Of a stretch of DNA of 64,000 nucleotides, positions 37,359 through 45,672 are shown one piece after another. Position numbers and translations under genes: made by a program. Source of the DNA: Phycisphaeraceae bacterium (lineage in GTDB: Bacteria; Planctomycetota; Phycisphaerae; Phycisphaerales; Phycisphaeraceae). The stretch lies in NCBI GenBank assembly GCA_002686995.1, contig NYZC01000333.1:26441-90440 (forward strand). Direction: 5' to 3'. The notes under the pieces are model-generated. The model saw nothing but the letters and a program-made list of their open reading frames with translations. It searched no databases and was not told the origin of the DNA. Position 1 is the first letter of the stretch, and the number at the start of each line of letters is the position of its first letter.

Positions 37359-38255
37359 TCATCGCACGAACCAGCGGATGTCGCAGCGATCCTCGCTCTT
37401 GGTGAATTGAAGCGTGTATGGATTGCCCAGCCAGCGACTCACATGGCCGTCGGTGCGGGGCATCAGCCACCCGAAGTCCCAGCCACCGCTGGCGTACACC
37501 ATCGGGATCGTCGGCCGCACGCGGACGGTCGGCTGGGCGCCCGCGCTGAACAGTCCCTGGCTCACCCAGTCGTAGCCCGGCCCCGTGTGCACGAACATCT
37601 CGTGGTCCGGGGCCGGGGTCCCCGGTTCAGCGAGATCGCGGCAGATTCCGCGCAGACCGACCTTGATCTCGCGTCCCTCCAGGAACGCCTCGCGCAAGGC
37701 CTGCAGCGATCCGCGCACCGTCTGCCCGTCCGCGGTGTGGGCGTAGACTTCCTCCCAGTTGTCGCACACGATGAACCGGTACACCTCGAAATCCCAGATG
37801 AAATTCACGATCGGCGCGTTGGTGTCGGCGTCGAGGTGCGCCTGGATGTGATTCTTGGGCATCGAATCGAACGCTTCGGCCGCGATCACGCTGTGATCGG
37901 CAGGCGTCTCCCCATCCAGATGCAACCGCGCGATCGCCTGCTGGCCGTCCTGGTTGTACATGAAGTACGACATCGACGGCCGCGGTCCGAAGTCGGACTC
38001 GTTCGCGATCGGCATCCGAAGGTTCATGATGCCCGCGACCCATCTTCCGTCGATCACGTAAGTCACGCGGAAGTCGCTCACCTCGTTGACGGCGCTGTCG
38101 TCCGACGACTTCGGATCGATGTGCTCGTTGTAGATGAACTGCGTCATGATCCGAAGATCGCCGCCGCGCGACACCGCGTCACACAGCGCCTGCGGATCGC
38201 CGCCGGTGACGCGCCGTTCACTGTCAAGTTCGAGGACGGTATTCCAGTTGGACAT
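37359..38255 (-). CDS. Conserved-looking hypothetical protein
   Basis: 298 residues; not recognised. Beginning MSNWNTVLELDSERRVTGGD, it is a soluble protein, rich in aromatic residues, with no signal peptide or membrane helix. Stretches such as NAPIVNFIWDFEVYRFIVCD and PMVYASGGWDFGWLMPRTDG look like a compact beta-rich fold. It is 70 bases upstream of the sialidase-like gene in the same direction and divergent from the GH-like gene. A sugar-related role is inferred from neighbours only. Confidence 0.7.
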   Translation of the reverse strand: MSNWNTVLELDSERRVTGGDPQALCDAVSRGGDLRIMTQFIYNEHIDPKSSDDSAVNEVSDFRVTYVIDGRWVAGIMNLRMPIANESDFGPRPSMSYFMYNQDGQQAIARLHLDGETPADHSVIAAEAFDSMPKNHIQAHLDADTNAPIVNFIWDFEVYRFIVCDNWEEVYAHTADGQTVRGSLQALREAFLEGREIKVGLRGICRDLAEPGTPAPDHEMFVHTGPGYDWVSQGLFSAGAQPTVRVRPTIPMVYASGGWDFGWLMPRTDGHVSRWLGNPYTLQFTKSEDRCDIRWFVR

Positions 38256-38304
38256 TTGCTTCTTTCCTGGACTCGGTGTCCATCGCCTGCATGATCACGA
38301 TACC

Positions 38305-40371
38305 ATGCCCGGCATGAATCACCCACGCGCCTGGTATGCGTTGCGGCGCACGCTCCCGCCGTGGCGCTTCGACGAGAATCTGGCCGAACTGGTCAGGGTC
38401 CTGCCGCGCTATCGCGTCGACGAGGTCATCGTGAAGGTGGACGTCGAGGAGTTCTCCCACGGGCAGCCGCCGATCGAGCTTGTTCAAGGCTACCAGAACA
38501 GTCTCTTTCGCGTGAAGGAAGCAATGGATCGGCTCGGCATCGTGTATTCGATCAACCCCTGGATCACCCACGGTCACGGCGACCGTGGGCGCGATTCGCG
38601 CTCGACGATCCCCGGAGCGCAGATGGTGGTCGGCCACGACGGCACCCGGGCGAAGTCGTGCGCCTGCTCGCTCTCGAAGCCGTGGCGCCAGCACATCGCC
38701 GCGACCTGGCGCCTCTACGCCGAAACGGGTCCGCGCGTGATCTGGGTCGAGGACGACATTCGCACGTTCAACCACGCCCCTGTCCGCTTCGGTTGCTTCT
38801 GCCCTCAGCATCTGCGGCGCTTCTCGCAGCACGTCGGGCGTCGCGTCTCGCGGACCGATCTCGTCGCGGCGATACTCAAGCCAGGAAAGCCTCATCCGTG
38901 GCGCACCGCGTGGCTCGACATGCTCGGGGAGATCATGATCGACGTCGCCCGATTCCTGGCGCGCACCGTGCACGAGGTCGACCCCGAGATAAGTCTCGGG
39001 CTGATGTCCAGCGGCTACCATCATCACTGCGTCGAAGGTCGGCGCTGGAGACCCTTTGCCGAGGCGCTCGCCGACGGACGACCGCTCTACAGCCGGGCGC
39101 CGCTGGGCAACTACTCGGAAGGGTCGCTGCGCGGTCTCCAGTACAGCCATGCCTCGATCAAGGGCACGCGGCATGTCATGCCGCCCGACACGATCGAGCA
39201 ATCCGAAGTCGAGAACTTCACCTTCGGCCCGTGGTCCAACAGCGCGACGTTCACATTTCTCAAGATGGCCGTCTCGTTCGCGTACGGAAGCCACGGGGTG
39301 ACGATGAACCTCTTCGAACACAGCGGCGTGCCGATGGAGGCCGAGCCGCAGTTCGGCCGGATGCTTGCCGACCGCAAGCCGTTTCTCGAAGCGCTCGCCG
39401 CGGTCTGCCAGCAGCCCGGTCGTTATCGCGGCGTGCGCCTGCTGCACCACGAACGCGCCGCGCACGTCATGCGACTGCAGAAGGGAGACGACTACGATCG
39501 TCTCGCACCCGACCACGGACCGCACGTCGAAGCACTCGAAGCCCTTGGTATTCCGACGACCTGCGACGATGAATCGGTCGTGAGCCTGTGCGGCCAGACC
39601 GTTGCGGCGATGAGCGACGACGAGATTCGGTCGGTGCTGCGGCACGGTGTTCTGATCGACGCGGTATCCGCCGGCATTCTTGTCGAACGCGGCTTCGGAC
39701 GGGATACGGGCATTCGATCGATCGCGTCACCGCGTCCGATCTACGACCTCGGCCCGCTCGGCGCCGAGGCATTCGAACACGAAGAATTCGGCGGCGCACC
39801 GAATACCTACCTGACCACGACGATCGGCGGCGGCGCCGAGCCGCGCGTCAGTGCGATCGAGCCGGTTCGCAGCGCCCGAGTCATCAGCTGGTTCGTCGAT
39901 CCGGATCGGAAACGACACCTGCCCTGCATGTTCGCGTACGAGAATCGGCACCGCGGGCGCGTCGTCGTGCAGGCGTACGACGTAGGCAGCATCAGTGCTC
40001 AACCGTATTGCCGACCGCTCCGCGTCAGGCAGATGCAGCATGCGATGCAATGGCTCGCCGGCAATGATCTTCCACTTGTCGTGCATGGCGACGGCGCCTG
40101 GCCACTGGCCTTTCGCAAGGATTGCGATCGGCACATCGTGCTCGGGATGTTCAACCTGTCGCTGGATGACTGGGGCGAGGTCACTTTCGACCTCGACGGT
40201 CGCGCGAGCCGCGGCGTCGACCGCATCCACGTGCTCGACCCGCACGGCCGCTGGCGCGCGAACGCCGGTCTCAGCACGCATCGCAGTCGAGGGCGATGGC
40301 TGGTTCGGTGCGACCGCGCCGTGTCCCATCAACTGCCGCTGGTCGTGCTGGTGAGACGAAAGGACGCGTGA
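38305..40371 (+). CDS. Glycoside-hydrolase-like TIM-barrel protein
   Basis: 688 residues from the ATG at 38305 (a second ATG lies at 38314). No signal peptide. The N-terminal half looks like a TIM barrel of the GH42/GH-A kind: VDEVIVKVDVEEFSHGQPPI, RVIWVEDDIRTFNHAPVRFG and EISLGLMSSGYHHHC, with a candidate acid in WVEDD. The middle resembles a beta-galactosidase trimerisation region (LIDAVSAGILVERGFGRDTG), and the C-terminus is a beta sandwich. The specific substrate is not evident. Its 3' end overlaps the converging sulfatase gene by 43 bases. Confidence 0.7.
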   Translation: MPGMNHPRAWYALRRTLPPWRFDENLAELVRVLPRYRVDEVIVKVDVEEFSHGQPPIELVQGYQNSLFRVKEAMDRLGIVYSINPWITHGHGDRGRDSRSTIPGAQMVVGHDGTRAKSCACSLSKPWRQHIAATWRLYAETGPRVIWVEDDIRTFNHAPVRFGCFCPQHLRRFSQHVGRRVSRTDLVAAILKPGKPHPWRTAWLDMLGEIMIDVARFLARTVHEVDPEISLGLMSSGYHHHCVEGRRWRPFAEALADGRPLYSRAPLGNYSEGSLRGLQYSHASIKGTRHVMPPDTIEQSEVENFTFGPWSNSATFTFLKMAVSFAYGSHGVTMNLFEHSGVPMEAEPQFGRMLADRKPFLEALAAVCQQPGRYRGVRLLHHERAAHVMRLQKGDDYDRLAPDHGPHVEALEALGIPTTCDDESVVSLCGQTVAAMSDDEIRSVLRHGVLIDAVSAGILVERGFGRDTGIRSIASPRPIYDLGPLGAEAFEHEEFGGAPNTYLTTTIGGGAEPRVSAIEPVRSARVISWFVDPDRKRHLPCMFAYENRHRGRVVVQAYDVGSISAQPYCRPLRVRQMQHAMQWLAGNDLPLVVHGDGAWPLAFRKDCDRHIVLGMFNLSLDDWGEVTFDLDGRASRGVDRIHVLDPHGRWRANAGLSTHRSRGRWLVRCDRAVSHQLPLVVLVRRKDA

Positions 40372-43300
40372 GATCGGGGTTGCGGACCGGAGAGCGCCAC
40401 GGATGGACACCGGCGGGTTCCGGGAGATCCGTGCGAAGAGGAGCGCGCATGCCTGGATCTGCCGCGTCGCGCCAGCAGCGCGGTGACCGCCACGAACGTC
40501 ACGAGCGCAGACGGCTCGGGCACGTAGTGCGTCAGAACGCGAATCTGCATCACTTCGGCGCCGACGACGCCTCCGCTGACGGTCAGCATTCTCAGGTCCC
40601 GTGACAGCCGGATGAAACTGTCGCCGGAAAGCGCCCGGCCTCGCAGTGCCGTCGCGTATCGTCCGAAGGACCCAAGCTGCCCATCGGTCTGCGCCAGCAA
40701 CGCTTCGTCGACGATGACACCGATGATCGGCTCCTCGAACGTGACCCGCCCGATATAGGACGCCGGTGAAGCTGGATCACCGACCGGATCGAACTGAACG
40801 AGATAGACCGAGACCGGCGTGTCGGCCGGCAGCGCCCCTGCCGTCACCGCCAGGTTGGTCGCGTCATCGTACCTGGCGTCCGGCTCGGGAACGATGTCTA
40901 CCTGGCTCTGCCGGCTCAGTCGATCGCGTCGCTCGAGCATCACGAAGACCGAGTCGTCGCGCTCGAAGGCCCCTTCGCTCAAGTCATTCGGCCGATCGGC
41001 GGGCACCGTGAGCATGCCGGACATGCCGACCACGCCCACGCCGATCGGATCAAGCTGCTCGCCGTAATGCTGCGCGATCGTTCCCGGATCGATCGCGTGG
41101 TTATAGAAGCGCAACAGCGCCACGTCGCCGTCCAGCGCCGCGTCGGCGGGAAGCGGGATCGAATCGCCCGCACTGCCTCCGACGCCGTCGCCGCCGCGGC
41201 CTCCGAGCCCCGCCCTGTCGAACCGGTCCCACTTGATCTGCTCGGCGGAACCTGTCGCGCCCTGCGCGCGCCCGCGCAGGGCGCCGTTCACGTAGAGCTC
41301 CGCGAATCGATCCGAGTCGTCGTCGCTGAAAACGCCGACGACATGCACGAAGTCCTGCGTCGGGTCGGCGAAAAGGTCAAGGCTCGCCGATACGGTGAGC
41401 GCCTGTCCTTCCGCGTCGCGCACGCGAAACCGAAGGTCGGTCGCGTCACCGTCGCCGTCCTCGTCGCCCACCGCCATCGAAATACCGGCATCACTGCTCC
41501 CGGACTCGAACACCAGGTGCGGGCGGTCGAGGCGGTCCAGCCGAACCCAGGCCTCGACGGTCGCCGAGTGATCGCCGTCGAGCCCCACGACGCCGGCAGG
41601 GTCGGCGACGTTGAAGAAGATGCGCTCGGCGCGATCGTCACCGTCGAACCGCAGCGCGTGACGCGGCAGCCCCGGCTGGTGCGGATCAATCGCGACGTGC
41701 GCGGGACGCGACGCGTCGTCTTCGGGGAACGTCCAGAGCTCGCGATCCTTGTAGTCGACGTTTTCGACGGCGCGCCACGTCTTCGGATGCCTGGCCAGCG
41801 CCATCTCAAGGTCGCGCTCATCGACGATGCCGTCCGCGTTGAGATCGCTGCGCTGCCGGGTCGTCCCGAGGCTGGCTCGGAGGATGTCCAGCTCGACGTC
41901 ATCCTGCGGACCGAGGTGATCCGCGTTCCAGGTCAGCACGGCCGGATCCCTCACGTCGTAAGGCAGCGAAGCGTCGACCGCTTCGAGCCAGTCGTTCAGC
42001 TTCTGGTGCAGCTGCGCGGTCAGATCCGGCATTTCGTCGGCGAGGTTGCTCGAATCGTCGAGGCGTTCGCTTTCGTGCGGGTTCGCGCCGATGTGGAACA
42101 GGTGAAGGTTTCGCGCGTCCGGCCCGGGCACGCCGTAGGTCTTCACGAGCTTGTAGGCCCCGTCGATCACCGCGGACGAAAGATGCGGTTGATTGGTGTA
42201 GTGAAAGTAGATCGCCCCGTCCTCCGCATGCTGCCTCGAAAGCGACGTCATCCCGTCAGGCAGATCTCCGCCGTTCTCAAGGATCGGCATCAGGCTCGTG
42301 CCCTCGATGCCGTCGTGCATGTCGTACGGCGAGCCCGCCATGTCCGCAATCGTCGTGAAGACATCCATGGCGATGACCGGCACGTCGCTCACGGTTCCGG
42401 GTGCGATGCCGGGCCCCTTGACGATCATCGGCACGCGGATGCCGCCCTCCCAGAGCATGTCCTTGCCGCCGAAGAGCGGGACGTTGCGCGGATTGCCGCC
42501 CCAGGGGCTCGAAAGCCAACGGCCACCGTTATCCGAGGTGTAGATGACGTAGGTTTCATCGTCGACGCCGAGGTCGCGAATCCTGTCGAGCACCATGCCG
42601 ACGCTGGTGTCGAGGTTCTCGGTCATCGCCGCGAATTCGTGATCGCGATGCATCTGTCCGCGCGGCAGGTCGTTGTACTTCTGGATCGTCTCGGGCAGCG
42701 CGACCGCGGGACCCTTGACGGCGTTGTGGTGAAACTCGACGTAGAAAGGCCGGTCGGCGTCGACGCTGTCCTGGATGAACTGGTTCGCCTGCTCGGCGAA
42801 GGAGAACATGAGCTTCGGATCCTCGGCCGCGGGCAACGTGCGGGTGTTGCTCAGCGCGTCGAAGCCCCAGTTGCCGAGGATGGAGGCGGTGCCGTACTTG
42901 CCGAAATGGGCCGTCCGGTAGGCCGGGTCGGCCTCCTTGACGACCTGCGCCGCCGACAGATCCGCGCGGTTACCGTCGCGCACCCACGGGCGCGTCAACG
43001 CCCGGCCGTAGCCCGACGCGTTCGTCTGGTTGCCGTTGTGCGTGATCTGAAGCTGCGTCCAGCTCTTGCCGGTATGCAGCGCCATCTGCGTCGGACGGCA
43101 GATCGGAGAGACGTAGGCGGAGCTGAAGCGCATGCCCTCGTCGGCGAGCGACTGCAGGTTCGGCGTCTGGAAGTAGTCGCTGCCCGACCGCGGGTTGGCG
43201 GGATCCATCAGCACCGAGGTGCCGATCCAGCTCTGATCGTCGACGACGATACGGATGATGTTGGGCGATCCTGCCGTGCCGGCCGGCGCGACAACGGCGA

Positions 43301-43397
43301 GGCCAGCGAAGACGATCGCCGTCATCGAAGGCACCGCCCCGATCAGGCCTGCAATCCGGGCGCAGAGGGTCCTCGTTCTCGCGAAGCGGGCGGCCAT
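40329..43397 (-). CDS. Secreted sulfatase with LamG-like, dockerin-like and PEP-CTERM regions
   Basis: 1,022 residues. A signal sequence (about 1-42) is followed by a type I sulfatase domain (about 43-480): metal ligands in IIRIVVDDQSWIG, TSDNGG, and the formylglycine region SPICRPTQMALHTGK with Cys100. The canonical C-x-P-S/T-R ends in Gln here instead of Arg. A dockerin-like loop LNADGIVDERDLEMALARHP follows, then a LamG-like domain (VEAWVRLDRLDRPHLVFESG). A PEP-CTERM element VPEPSALVTFVAVTALLARR stands about 40 residues before the end, which is unusual. Substrate unknown. Confidence 0.88.
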   Translation of the reverse strand: MAARFARTRTLCARIAGLIGAVPSMTAIVFAGLAVVAPAGTAGSPNIIRIVVDDQSWIGTSVLMDPANPRSGSDYFQTPNLQSLADEGMRFSSAYVSPICRPTQMALHTGKSWTQLQITHNGNQTNASGYGRALTRPWVRDGNRADLSAAQVVKEADPAYRTAHFGKYGTASILGNWGFDALSNTRTLPAAEDPKLMFSFAEQANQFIQDSVDADRPFYVEFHHNAVKGPAVALPETIQKYNDLPRGQMHRDHEFAAMTENLDTSVGMVLDRIRDLGVDDETYVIYTSDNGGRWLSSPWGGNPRNVPLFGGKDMLWEGGIRVPMIVKGPGIAPGTVSDVPVIAMDVFTTIADMAGSPYDMHDGIEGTSLMPILENGGDLPDGMTSLSRQHAEDGAIYFHYTNQPHLSSAVIDGAYKLVKTYGVPGPDARNLHLFHIGANPHESERLDDSSNLADEMPDLTAQLHQKLNDWLEAVDASLPYDVRDPAVLTWNADHLGPQDDVELDILRASLGTTRQRSDLNADGIVDERDLEMALARHPKTWRAVENVDYKDRELWTFPEDDASRPAHVAIDPHQPGLPRHALRFDGDDRAERIFFNVADPAGVVGLDGDHSATVEAWVRLDRLDRPHLVFESGSSDAGISMAVGDEDGDGDATDLRFRVRDAEGQALTVSASLDLFADPTQDFVHVVGVFSDDDSDRFAELYVNGALRGRAQGATGSAEQIKWDRFDRAGLGGRGGDGVGGSAGDSIPLPADAALDGDVALLRFYNHAIDPGTIAQHYGEQLDPIGVGVVGMSGMLTVPADRPNDLSEGAFERDDSVFVMLERRDRLSRQSQVDIVPEPDARYDDATNLAVTAGALPADTPVSVYLVQFDPVGDPASPASYIGRVTFEEPIIGVIVDEALLAQTDGQLGSFGRYATALRGRALSGDSFIRLSRDLRMLTVSGGVVGAEVMQIRVLTHYVPEPSALVTFVAVTALLARRGRSRHARSSSHGSPGTRRCPSVALSGPQPRSHASFRLTSTTSGS

Positions 43398-43420
43398 GCT
43401 CGTGACGTTCTTTTTCCTTC

Positions 43421-43440
43421 GACCGGGTCAGCACCCGGTC
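43421..43440. other. Hairpin upstream of the sulfatase gene
   Basis: GACCGGGT-CAGC-ACCCGGTC is a perfect eight-base stem with a four-base loop, 23 bases before the sulfatase ATG. A second perfect stem, GGCCCCGC / GCGGGGCC, lies at 43478-43485 and 43499-43506. Both sit between the mutarotase stop and the sulfatase start and could end mutarotase transcription or shape the sulfatase leader. No U-tract follows either one. Confidence 0.5.
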
Positions 43441-43563
43441 CTTCATTCATTGTAGGCGCGGCGAACGCGCGGCAGGCGGCCCCGCACGGGATGGCCGGGC
43501 GGGGCCTTTCGCGGTCCGATGATGTTCAGGCCGATGCCTACTCCGGCCAGACCGCGCTTCCGT

Positions 43564-43884
43564 CTACTCCACCAGGCACGCCATTTCGAGCATGTGGATC
43601 CACATGTTGTCGACGGCCGACGGTGGCGGCTCCTGGTGCTCGTGCATGCGGGTCTGCCAGGCGTCATTCGCTTTCGATTCGGCAAGCTTCGCCCGGGTGG
43701 CCTCCCAGTCCTCGCACTCGAAGTATCCGAACACGATGCCGTCCGGCCCCATCCATACGCTGCTGTTGCTGATGCCGGCGGCCTTGATGTCGGCCGTAAG
43801 CTCCGGCGGGAGTGCCGAATGGTCGGCCAGGTAGGCATCGATGTGATCCGGCTTGATCTTGATCATGAAGGCGTGGCGCTGCAT
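43564..43884 (-). CDS. rhaM: L-rhamnose mutarotase
   Basis: 106 residues, the normal length. It interconverts the alpha and beta anomers of L-rhamnose. Family features are the N-terminal RHAFMIKIKPDHIDAYLADH with the catalytic His, SSVWMGPDGIVFGYFECEDW, and the C-terminal DNMWIHMLEMACLVE. It points to use of L-rhamnose-containing glycans, which fits the sulfatase beside it (ulvan and similar algal polymers contain sulfated rhamnose; that link is inference). Confidence 0.92.
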   Translation of the reverse strand: MQRHAFMIKIKPDHIDAYLADHSALPPELTADIKAAGISNSSVWMGPDGIVFGYFECEDWEATRAKLAESKANDAWQTRMHEHQEPPPSAVDNMWIHMLEMACLVE

Positions 43885-43979
43885 GCGTGCTCCTCGTTCC
43901 GGCGTGACGTGATCTCTGGTCGACTGTAAGGCAATTCATCGTCCCGCGGCTCGGTCGCCGATCTACCTCGCGGATCTAC

Positions 43980-44031
43980 AATGACCCTAACGAATGACCC
44001 TAACGAATGACCCTAACGAATGACCCTAACG
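43980..44031. repeat. Four perfect 13-bp repeats AATGACCCTAACG
   Basis: Four contiguous identical copies of aatgaccctaacg directly upstream of the URO-D-family gene; the last copy ends 31 bases before its ATG. There are no spacers, so it is not a CRISPR. A repeat so close to the start could affect the promoter or leader, or simply vary in copy number. Confidence 0.95.
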
Positions 44032-44062
44032 CGGCTGAGCCGCCACGATCAGGAAGAATCTA

Positions 44063-45265
44063 ATGATCCCCGCCGTGACCCCGCGAGAGCGCATCGAGGC
44101 CGTGTTCACCGGGCAAGCGCAGGACCGCGTACCCGTTCACCATATCGGCATATCCAGCAGGGTCGCGACGAAGCTCCTGGGCCGGGAAGCATGCGTCGGC
44201 GGCGGCGTGAACCAGTGGCGCGAGTCCGTGGCGCGATGGGAAGGTCCGGACGCTCTCGCCGCGTTCGCCGAGCGCACCGCCCACGACGCCATCGATATCG
44301 CGATCGCCATGGACCAGGATCTCGTCCGTCCGGGTTACTGGCGGGAATCGCGCACGCCCGTCGCGCGCCTCGACGAGTACACGTTTCGCTACGAGGGACC
44401 TCCCGAAGCGTACGTGCCCGGAGGCGGCGCCCCGATCGATCCGCGCGGTGACCCGGCATGGGAGGTGAAACGGCTCAACCCCGAGACCGAGCTGTTCTAC
44501 ACGATCGACGCCGCGCCGCGGCCGCTGCTCACGGTCGGAGACCTGGCCACCTTCGTCTCGCGACTCGAACAGTCTGCGGCCGACTACGCTCCCACGGCCG
44601 CGACCTTCGCCGACATCGGGCACGCGCTGGACGCGGTGGCCGACGAGCGCGCGGTCCGAGCCACGGGTGCAGGACTTGCCGTGCCGATGGACGACGCAGT
44701 ATGGATGGAGGCCCTGCTCGAGCGCCCCGACCTCGTCGAGCGCTGTCTCGACGCCCAGGTCGAACGTGCCCTGAAGAACATCCCCGTCCTGGTCGACATG
44801 GGCGCCCACCTCATTTTCGGCGGCGGGGATTTCGCGATCGACGGCGGCCCGATGTATTCGCCCGACCTGTTTCACCGGATCATGCTTCCGCGCCTGCGGC
44901 GCATCTCGAAGGCGTGTCATGACGCGGGCGCCTTTCACCTGTTCGGCAGCGACGGCGACGTCCGGCCCGTGGCCGCCGATCTCTATGGCGGCTCGGAAAT
45001 CGACGGGCATTACGAGTTCGATCGGCGAGCGGGCATGAGCGCCTCCGCCGTGCACGCCGAGCATCCGAACCTGGCGATGCTCGGCGGCATTTCCAGCTGG
45101 ACGCTCCACCGCGGCAGCATCGACGACGTGCGGGCCGAGGTGCGGCTCTGCCTGGCGGAGGCCCGAGAAACCGGCAAGCTGATCGTCGGCTGCTCCAACG
45201 TCATCATGCCGCAGGTGCCGGATGAGAACCTCGCCGCGCTGGTCGAGACCCTGGCCGAGCGATGA
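44063..45265 (+). CDS. Uroporphyrinogen decarboxylase (URO-D)-family methyltransferase-like protein
   Basis: 400 residues. The start ATG is preceded by AGGAAG. The URO-D/MtaA fold is indicated by TPRERIEAVFTGQAQDRVPV, the central PMDDAVWMEALLERPDLVER, LVDMGAHLIFGGGDFAIDGG and the C-terminal HAEHPNLAMLGGISSWTLHR. True HemE is shorter and carries a different N-terminus. Such proteins beside sugar genes are usually corrinoid- or cobalamin-linked methyl transferases of unknown substrate. A second, distinct member is at 59703. Confidence 0.8.
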   Translation: MIPAVTPRERIEAVFTGQAQDRVPVHHIGISSRVATKLLGREACVGGGVNQWRESVARWEGPDALAAFAERTAHDAIDIAIAMDQDLVRPGYWRESRTPVARLDEYTFRYEGPPEAYVPGGGAPIDPRGDPAWEVKRLNPETELFYTIDAAPRPLLTVGDLATFVSRLEQSAADYAPTAATFADIGHALDAVADERAVRATGAGLAVPMDDAVWMEALLERPDLVERCLDAQVERALKNIPVLVDMGAHLIFGGGDFAIDGGPMYSPDLFHRIMLPRLRRISKACHDAGAFHLFGSDGDVRPVAADLYGGSEIDGHYEFDRRAGMSASAVHAEHPNLAMLGGISSWTLHRGSIDDVRAEVRLCLAEARETGKLIVGCSNVIMPQVPDENLAALVETLAER

Positions 45266-45672
45266 TCCGCGGTGCGAGCGAAAAGTTTCTGGCACGGTGG
45301 AACTGACGGCGCTATCGTGACGTAGCAGACCAATGGGCGACGCCGCGGCGCGTCGCGCAATCTCTGCTCAGGGGTACCGGGTCGGTCTCAGTGTCACGGT
45401 GACGACCGCCTGGTGGGCAGGTTCAGGCGGAACCGGCGACCTGCTGCTGACCAACGGCGCGCGTCTCGTCGGCGAAGGCCTGACGCTCGAGAATCGTCTC
45501 GTTCACTACAGCACCCAGATCAAGGATCGCATCGTTCCGGAAACCGAGACGGCCAGGGCGTCGCCGCGCTCGCGCCGGAACGATTCGCGTTGACTCTGCG
45601 ACCGACCGGCGCGTCCGGAAATGGTATCCTTTCCCGTCGCCGCCTGTTTTGGGAACGGCTGATGGGAACACC
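45266..45672. other. 407-base intergenic region, no gene recognised
   Basis: This gap between the URO-D-family gene and the GH-like gene contains only a weak 86-codon open frame (45333-45593) with no family resemblance and no Shine-Dalgarno site. I see no clear promoter, hairpin or repeat. It may include a decayed fragment. Confidence 0.5.

Noticed and set aside
43421..43440. Rho-independent terminator after the mutarotase gene
   Set aside because: Perfect stem but no U-tract in either direction; kept only as a hairpin.
43980..44031. CRISPR array
   Set aside because: The 13-bp units are contiguous with no spacers and there are no cas genes.
45333..45593. 86-codon plus-strand frame
   Set aside because: No Shine-Dalgarno site, no family resemblance and no support from neighbours; noted in the gap entry only.
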